Origin: Hypoxylon rubiginosum | Lineage: Eukaryota > Ascomycota > Sordariomycetes > Xylariales > Hypoxylaceae | Reading direction: 5' to 3' | NCBI GenBank assembly: GCA_902806565.1 | Contig: CADCXA010000051.1 | Coordinates: 248,001 to 312,000 of the forward strand | DNA length: 64,000 nucleotides | Shown here: in pieces, positions 58,201 through 64,000 of the stretch | How positions within the stretch are numbered: the stretch's first letter is position 1 | Layout of the letters: each line of letters opens with the position of its first letter | Notes under the pieces: model-generated | Database searches by the model: none | Told to the model about the DNA's origin: nothing | Seen by the model: the letters and a program-made list of their open reading frames with translations, nothing else | Position numbers and translations under genes: made by a program

Positions 58201-58295
58201 TCAAGATGCTAGCAGCGGGCGTGCTTATTAGGCTACGAGAAGCGGTGGATAAATATCAAGCCCTTCTCATGGGAGATATGATAGGTTTCACGTAG
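55205..58295 (+). CDS. tel2: Telomere length regulation protein Tel2
   Basis: Three exons, 55205-56027, 56104-56517 and 56572-58295, give 986 residues. It is an alpha-helical-repeat protein. The conserved Tel2 domain (about residues 590-710) shows VYIRDLLSYFRD, RLQGMVAIVVVQPKKMGQWF, then FDGDYSLSQRASVLVTLGLG and GREIAG, as in TELO2/Clk-2/Rad-5. An acidic linker (EEIEDDEEGEDPD) precedes it. Tel2, with Tti1 and Tti2, helps Hsp90 mature PI3K-like kinases (ATM/Tel1, ATR/Mec1, TOR). The second junction makes AHTQVLLLSAGYVHR. The start is the first ATG in the frame; upstream codons use only a non-ATG start. Confidence 0.9.
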
Positions 58296-59575
58296 TGAGT
58301 CACACAACGGAAGCTTTCCTCCCGATAGTATACCAATCACTTCGATCAGGCCTTCTATGAAGTCGGTATGTGGATACATCGAGGGAAAATCTAAATAGGT
58401 ACGCTGCATTTTAGGACGCAGACTGCTGGAAGGAGTAGAAGTAGGCTTTGCCATGCCTCGATGTCTCCCCTGAGACCTCCCCGCCAGAGATGGTATGCGC
58501 CACCATAACTGCATGTCTTACTACATCATTCATAGCCAGATGTCATTTCCAACTTTTTCTTTTCACGGGTTTTCCGCTGTGGGTCATCGCCACAAATCTA
58601 GCATCAACGAAGAATGACGAGAAGTCAATATGGAGAGGCATACGAACCCCCACGACATCTCATGGAACTTGACACCGTTATGTTCAACATATATACGACC
58701 TGCCTCTAGCCGGAGACAGGCCGGCCATACCTTACCGAACGAACCCCTGATTATAATCGGTAGATCTACCTAACGCCACACGGGAAGGCGCGCAAGATAA
58801 GCCTTGTTTCCTAATAGCTCCGGATACTGTGTATAAAGTATCCGGCTTCCCTCTGTATCACATAACTAATTCTCGATGTGACATAAGCCACTGTTGCCGC
58901 TGATATAGGTAACTGGTGTGTTCGTCGAATAGCCGGGTGCAATGTGTACATATCGCCACATGCGTGGGACAGGGAACGGGAGCAGAAACGCGGGGAAGAC
59001 GAAAACGGGAACGGGAACCGAATGGACGACGAACCTGAAGGCTTGCTTTGCAACGGCGTTGCAAGCCACCGCAGAACTTGTACTCTACCTAACTACATCA
59101 GAGGAGACCAGTCGTGGCACACGAACAAAGCTAGCTACTCTGAACATCTATTCCTTTTCCCTCTGCATACAGCTCTTGATGTCTCACGGCGCTGGAGGTA
59201 TTTACACCGAGCAAGATATCTCGGTCGATACCGTTAAGACCAATCCATTGTGATTGGTATGCGGTCCAATCTTCGTGTTCACCTCTGCGGTTGACCGCAT
59301 TTTGGAGTGCATTTGGTACTAGGTATGTATGTCTTCATGGAGGGGTTGAGATTGAACAGGTGGTGATTCGGCCTCGAGGACGACTCCGCGGTCATATTCT
59401 ATCGAGATCATCCTCGATGAAGCATCTAAGGGAGGGGGGCGGTTGTCTATCTCGTCTATAAATTGCCTTGAGTTTTCCTGTCCAAGAGGCCGTCGATTCT
59501 TCTTCACTATCCATAAACCCTCATATCTTCTTATAGAAATCACAACTTCAAACTCGTATATTCTGTCCTATCAAT
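58296..59575. other. Intergenic, no gene seen
   Basis: About 1.3 kb. Overlapping open frames of up to 100 codons around 58860-59250 lack recognisable motifs and run on both strands. It includes the promoter of the decarboxylase gene. Confidence 0.55.
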
Positions 59576-60949
59576 ATGCCATCCGGTCTTCCCACTGCCC
59601 CTAACGACCGAGTCGGCTTCAGGCCGCCTCCGGTCGGGTCCGGACCCAACTTGGGCGCGCCACGGAAGGGCCCCCGCCCATCCCCAACCATCCCGCTTAC
59701 TCCTGGGGAGGAGACCATCGATTACAACCCCGTACTTCTTGTGCTCATTGGCTACCTCCAGAAGGTGAGCCCTACGGGGCTGGATGAAGCGGTCGCTTCG
59801 GCTCTCAAAAAGATCCCCAGCTTCATGCACATGTTGAACATCACGGATGCTGCCTCTTTCCTTACGTTCGCCAACGACCTCCTGAGATGGATTCCAAGCG
59901 AGACGTACGAGGGCAAAGACGTGAGAAACCCCTGCAATTCGGTGATTATTAAAATCATTTGATTCACTAATTTCAAACTGTAGATTGTGGAGATCCTGTG
60001 CATGTTCTACTTTATCTTCGACCAGTCTCCTCTCCTTGAGCTTCAGACCCCCATCAAGCCCGAGTCAGTCGGGGAGCCCCTAACGTGGCTGTCGTCGTGG
60101 CTTGTCGTGTACGCTCAGCTAATTGGATCTTGGATGGACACGCCGGGATCTTTCACGGCGGACTCGCTCCAGAGCTTCATCAACTCGCCGCAGTACAACG
60201 TGGGCGAAGCCCTGGTGCCGCCGGGCGGGTGGCGGACGTTCAACGAGTTCTTCGCGCGGCACCTCCAGCTGGGCGCGCGGCCCGTCGCTGAGCCGGACAA
60301 CGACTACGTGATCGTGTACCCGGCGGACTGCAAGTACGACAGCACGCCCGAGGACCAGGGCAGCGTCTCGGTCTCGGACGTGGGCACCGTGGTCATCAAG
60401 GGCCTGAGCTGGACCATCAACTCCCTCCTGCAGGGCAGCGAGTTCGGCAACGACTTCAACGGCGGCGTCTGGATGCACGCCTTCCTCAGCGCGTACAACT
60501 ACCACCGCCAGCACGCGCCCGTCGCCGGCACGGTGCTCGAGGCCAAGATCATCCAGGGCACCGCCTACCTCGAGGTCAACGCCGACGGCAGCCCACAGCG
60601 GCGCATCATCACGTCGGGCGACAAGCCGGACGCCCCGGACACCCCCGGCTACCAGTTTCTGCAGACCCGCGGAATGATCATCATCGACAACCCGGTCGTC
60701 GGCAAGGTCGCCGTGCTCCCGATCGGCATGGCACAGGTGTCGTCGGTCAACCTGTCGGTCCGCAAGGGCGACGTGGTCAAGAAGGGCCAGGAGATCTCGT
60801 ACTTCAAGTTCGGCGGGTCCGACATCATCTGCGTCTTCCAGAAGCAGGCCGGCCTGAGCCCCAACTCCTTCAAGTCCTCCGGGTCGGGCAAGTACGCCTA
60901 CTCCAAGACCGGGACCGAGCTGGCGCGTAAGCCCGAGACCCGAAGGTAG
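59576..60949 (+). CDS. Phosphatidylserine-decarboxylase-family protein (PSDC + PSD)
   Basis: Two exons, 59576-59920 and 59984-60949 (63-nt intron), give 436 residues. After a proline-rich N-terminus, residues 50-180 (NPVLLVLIGYLQKVSP, then FTADSLQSFINSPQYN) match the fungal PSD-associated domain. The PSD core has WRTFNEFFARHL, the substrate-site-like YNYHRQHAPVAG and the C-terminal FKFGGSDIICVF (about 390-401), where canonical PSDs have LGST; the serine that forms the pyruvoyl group is kept. I see no membrane anchor or mitochondrial signal. The same two-domain layout occurs in PsiD-type fungal L-tryptophan decarboxylases, so the substrate may be an amino acid rather than phosphatidylserine. 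That is inference from architecture. Confidence 0.85.
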
Positions 60950-60950
60950 A

Positions 60951-60960
60951 TACCTAGGTA
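60951..60960. repeat. Palindrome TACCTAGGTA
   Basis: Perfect copy beginning 2 bp after the decarboxylase stop codon. Confidence 0.7.
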
Positions 60961-61748
60961 GGCATGCGTGTGTGGACTCTATCTAGTACAAGGGCTAGGC
61001 TTCTGCCAGCTAGCTGCCTGCCTAGGCGGATTCCTACAGTCGGGCAGGCATCTTTCCAAGTTGCTATGCCGAGGAAAGTGGTGGACGACACTCATTTGCA
61101 AGCCCAACGGGGACATTTCCGAAGAATGGTGAGCAAGATTGATGGACGGCACTCTTTTGTAATCCCCAGTGGGGGATATTCCAAAAAGAAAAAAGAAAAA
61201 AGGCAGTTTGTAGTGAGGAATTACCAAATAAAAGAATGTCACTCCTTGACGATGTGTGGCTGAATAATGACGCATTGTGTGACGTACGGGAAGCCAAAGC
61301 CATTTCCCCTACAAGCCGACGTGGTCTTCCAAACACCTAACCGTACCTAGGTATGTATCTATTACCTCTCAAATAGCACCGGCAGACACAGGGATAACTC
61401 GTGTGTTCGATTCGGGGATTCGAGTGCAATCGACTTGAATTAAACAGCACGACGATAACTAACCTAACCTAGTGGTATCTTCAGCAGCGGAAAAGGCCAA
61501 TCGGGGGCGGTATACTACATACAGTACTAGCCTAAGCACCTTGAATCAAGTCGCGATCCCACTCCAAACCCCCCATCATCCCATATACTCCGCTGCTGCT
61601 GTAAAGAGAGAGATAGATAGAATAGAATAGGAGTCTCCGCCTACCTACTTACCTATCTTATGTACCTAGTATCTTCAACCTTCTACGTATCCGTTCGAAT
61701 TTCTTCTCCTTCTTCTTCCTTTTCTATAGCATCACCGTAAGATCCCCT
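60961..61748. other. Convergent intergenic spacer
   Basis: About 790 bp between the decarboxylase (+) and the kinase (-). It contains a second TACCTAGGTA and an A-rich run at about 61180-61203. No gene seen. Confidence 0.6.
61344..61353. repeat. Palindrome TACCTAGGTA
   Basis: Perfect copy followed by TGTAT, the same downstream context as the copy at 28462. Confidence 0.7.
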
Positions 61749-64000
61749 TTAATCTCCGCCCTCGTACGCCCTCCCGGCGGCGGCGGAGGCGGAGGACCGG
61801 CGTGGCTCCATGCCGGCGACCTGCTCGCCGATTATGACGAGGTGCTCGCCGAGGGTGCCGATGAGCCGGCGCATCTCGTTGGCCACGTCGCCCGACGTCG
61901 CCCGCGCCTCCATCACGCTGCTCGACGGCGGCGCCGCCGGCGGCATGTGCGAGATGTTGGTGGTGGCTGCTGCCGTCATCATCATGCGGCGACCGCCGCC
62001 ACCGCCGCTCCCTTCCTCCTCGGACGAGCGGTAGCCCGTGTCTACGTAAGTTTCTGACGACGCCGTGGTGAACTCGCTGTCTTGGTGGTTGTGATGGTTC
62101 TGTTGTTGCTGCTGCCGTTGCCGCAACAGAGAGTCTTGCCGCGACAGAGAATCCATGGGGGTCGTCGTCGGGTCGTGGATCATCGTCGTGACCATGCCGG
62201 GGTCGGACGCCGTCGCCGCCTCCTCGGCAGCAATCTTATTAGCCACCTGAGTAGAGAAGTCCGAGCCGTCCGACACGTAGATGGACGGTTCGCGGCTGGT
62301 GAAGTGGGCGGGCGCGTAGACGGACGCGTGGCGCTCGAGCTCGAACGGCTGCGCGCCGATGTCCGAACCGGTAATCGATCCGATATCCGAGTTCGCGGTG
62401 GACGGGCGCGTGAGTTCGGGTAGGCTGGGCTCCGGCATGCTCATGTCGAGGTCGATTAGGCTGGTCATGGACATGCGGTCGTTCGCCGCGCTCGACGAGG
62501 TTTGTTTGTCGTAGCCTTGCGACGGTAGTCCGATCGGTTCGGTAGGGTGGTGCTGTAGTCGCGGGCGTACGTCGATGCTGGGCTCGGGGGAATGATCATC
62601 GAACGGGAAATGGGATATCTCGGGATTGGCAGAGGCAGGCGGAATGCTGGTCGGCCAAGACCAGTCGGGTGGCTGGTGTCGGCCGGTATTCATATCCGCA
62701 GGGTCGCTCAGAGGCGCTCGATCATGGGTCGATGATTCTGTGGCAGAGGAGAAAGACCAATTATTATCCATGGAAGCGCGCGGCCCTGGCCTTGGTGCTG
62801 GACCTGGACCCGGAATGGGACCTTGGACCGGTCTTATCGTGCCCATGTCCACAAAGTTCGAGAGGTCACCACCGCCGAGCGACGCGTCGAGATCAATTAG
62901 GGACTCACGAAGCGTTGCATGGAGCGAATCATCACGTAACGGGAGGTCGGATGCTGGAAGCTCGTTCGTGAGCGGAGGTTCTGAAACCGTGGGTAGGCCG
63001 AGGTGGCCATAGTACATGCGGGAGTTTTCATCGTAATTCGATATCGTATTGGGATCAAAGACTTTCTCGAGGGGGGCTTTGACCTTTGATGCGGCCAGCG
63101 CGTGTGGTGGTGGGCGGCGTCGACCTTTCTTTGGTCTGGCAGTATCCTCGCCAAAAGTGGTGGGAAAGTCGACGGCTGAGCCGTACACGTCGCGCACTGC
63201 TTCGGCGTCAGACCGACCATCCTCGTGAAGCTGCTCGTCAAAGGCTAGTGTGGTAGAGAAATTCCATTCGTCCGTCGCCAATGAAGTCGAGCCTAGATCA
63301 GTAGGTGCTTGGGCTCCTCCCGCGGCAAAAAGGGATTTTCTGCTCCCCCCACGTTCCTCCCAGAGTTTAAAGGCTTTTACAAGGTTGGCAAGAGATGAGG
63401 CAGGATATCTAGAGCTAGTGTTGGAAATGTACGGGTGCTGTTGGACCTGTTCGATGGAAGGTCGTTTGGATGGGTTCTCCTCGAGACAAAAGGCCACTAG
63501 GCTTTTGAGCTCGTCCGAGTACTGGTCGCCGTCGAGGCGTGGGAGATGCTCTCTCAGGTAATCTCCTAGATGGGGGAGACCTACGTTGGCCCTAACATTT
63601 GGCGGTAAGCCAGATGCTATTTCGTATACCATAGACCCAAATGCCCATATGTCTACCTCGGTTCCGTAATGGGCGTTCTGGTCGAAGAGCTCCGGCGCCA
63701 TCCAGTGCGGCGTTCCTATGAAGGTCGATCGTTTATCTAGCTTAGTCTCCATCATACCAGCAACTCCGAAATCACATAACTGCACCTCTCCAGTCTCCGT
63801 CACTAGGACGTTAGCGCACTTAATGTCGCGATGTATGATTCCCTCCTTATGCACCCAGTAAATTGCTACAGCCACTTCGCGCAGAATCGGTATTATCCAT
63901 TTCTCCTGTAACCCGCCCGGCGCCGTTGGTTTCATGAGAGTAGCAACACTACCACCAGCGCAATACTCGGTTACCATCCACATCGCCTTGCCGACAGGAA
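61749..64000 (-). CDS. GCK/STE20-family protein kinase (Kic1/Nak1/POD-6-like), 5' part missing
   Basis: The reading frame enters from the right edge of the window and runs uninterrupted for about 750 codons. The visible part starts within the kinase N-lobe/hinge (MWMVTEYCAGGSVATLM). It has the catalytic loop HRDIKCANVLV, the Mg loop DFGVAG and the activation segment with the STE20 signature STFIGTPHWMAPE, then DIWAFGSMVYEIASG. The ATP loop and lysine lie outside. A long disordered tail follows, with a Gln/His run (about 62085-62120) and Gly-rich stretch, ending in a short helix (ANEMRRLIGTLGEHLVIIG). The wording around the hinge and activation loop fits the Kic1/Nak1/POD-6 kinases that act on NDR kinases in polarity (MOR/RAM). 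Subfamily call is moderate. Confidence 0.8.
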   Translation of the reverse strand, partial: PVGKAMWMVTEYCAGGSVATLMKPTAPGGLQEKWIIPILREVAVAIYWVHKEGIIHRDIKCANVLVTETGEVQLCDFGVAGMMETKLDKRSTFIGTPHWMAPELFDQNAHYGTEVDIWAFGSMVYEIASGLPPNVRANVGLPHLGDYLREHLPRLDGDQYSDELKSLVAFCLEENPSKRPSIEQVQQHPYISNTSSRYPASSLANLVKAFKLWEERGGSRKSLFAAGGAQAPTDLGSTSLATDEWNFSTTLAFDEQLHEDGRSDAEAVRDVYGSAVDFPTTFGEDTARPKKGRRRPPPHALAASKVKAPLEKVFDPNTISNYDENSRMYYGHLGLPTVSEPPLTNELPASDLPLRDDSLHATLRESLIDLDASLGGGDLSNFVDMGTIRPVQGPIPGPGPAPRPGPRASMDNNWSFSSATESSTHDRAPLSDPADMNTGRHQPPDWSWPTSIPPASANPEISHFPFDDHSPEPSIDVRPRLQHHPTEPIGLPSQGYDKQTSSSAANDRMSMTSLIDLDMSMPEPSLPELTRPSTANSDIGSITGSDIGAQPFELERHASVYAPAHFTSREPSIYVSDGSDFSTQVANKIAAEEAATASDPGMVTTMIHDPTTTPMDSLSRQDSLLRQRQQQQQNHHNHQDSEFTTASSETYVDTGYRSSEEEGSGGGGGRRMMMTAAATTNISHMPPAAPPSSSVMEARATSGDVANEMRRLIGTLGEHLVIIGEQVAGMEPRRSSASAAAGRAYEGGD

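Noticed and set aside
26813..60949. A secondary-metabolite gene cluster
   Set aside because: Regulators, exporter, monooxygenase and decarboxylase are present, but they are spread over 34 kb among housekeeping genes and no PKS, NRPS, terpene synthase or similar core enzyme is seen.
1..64000. CRISPR array or bacterial operon structure
   Set aside because: Genes are spliced and eukaryotic; no repeat-spacer pattern was seen.

Overview
The window looks like nuclear DNA of a filamentous ascomycete (Pezizomycotina, probably Sordariomycetes; the rank below that is inference). The reasons are short introns (about 54-155 nt) with GTRNGY-type donors and CTRAC-like branch sites, two fungal Zn2Cys6 regulators, DUF6604, DUF8021 and PSD-associated fungal domains, and a two-compartment composition. 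The first 10.4 kb is extremely AT-rich and without genes, as expected of repeats eroded by repeat-induced point mutation (RIP). The rest has balanced composition and carries genes.

Layout. 1-10440: AT-rich isochore. Inside it I can delimit one LTR retrotransposon (3843-9648) with two 182-bp LTRs, inverted LTR ends and a perfect 5-bp target duplication. 10556-10848: a block made almost only of G and T that marks the isochore edge. 12369-32774: arrestin-like adaptor (-), ZIP metal transporter (-, apparent frameshift), transglutaminase-fold protein (-), F-box-like protein (+), Zn2Cys6 regulator with a 3-nt microexon (-), and 14-TM MFS exporter (-). 34979-37491: a second Zn2Cys6 regulator (+), divergent from the exporter. 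37492-42371: a gene-poor spacer with minisatellites and a tRNA-Glu(CUC). 42372-48022: DUF8021 secreted protein (-), FAD monooxygenase (+) with an overlapping upstream ORF, and a cysteine-rich secreted protein (+). 48150-64000: DUF6604 protein (-), an orphan two-exon gene (-), UBA3 (-) and TEL2 (+) from a shared promoter, a phosphatidylserine-decarboxylase-family protein of the fungal amino-acid-decarboxylase-like type (+), and a GCK/STE20 kinase (-) that runs off the window end.

Housekeeping functions (neddylation, the TEL2 PIKK chaperone, GC kinase signalling, zinc transport, arrestin/ubiquitin adaptor) are interleaved with accessory ones (exporter plus regulator, monooxygenase, decarboxylase, secreted proteins). 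There is no PKS, NRPS or terpene synthase, so I do not call a biosynthetic cluster. Exon structures were assembled by hand from splice signals, reading frame and protein motifs. The total coding length is a multiple of three for every complete spliced gene except the ZIP transporter. The points most worth a second look are the 3-nt microexon, the bounded retroelement with its base-composition flip, the ZIP frameshift, the overlapping uORF, the tandem acceptors at a catalytic histidine and the over-represented palindrome TACCTAGGTA.
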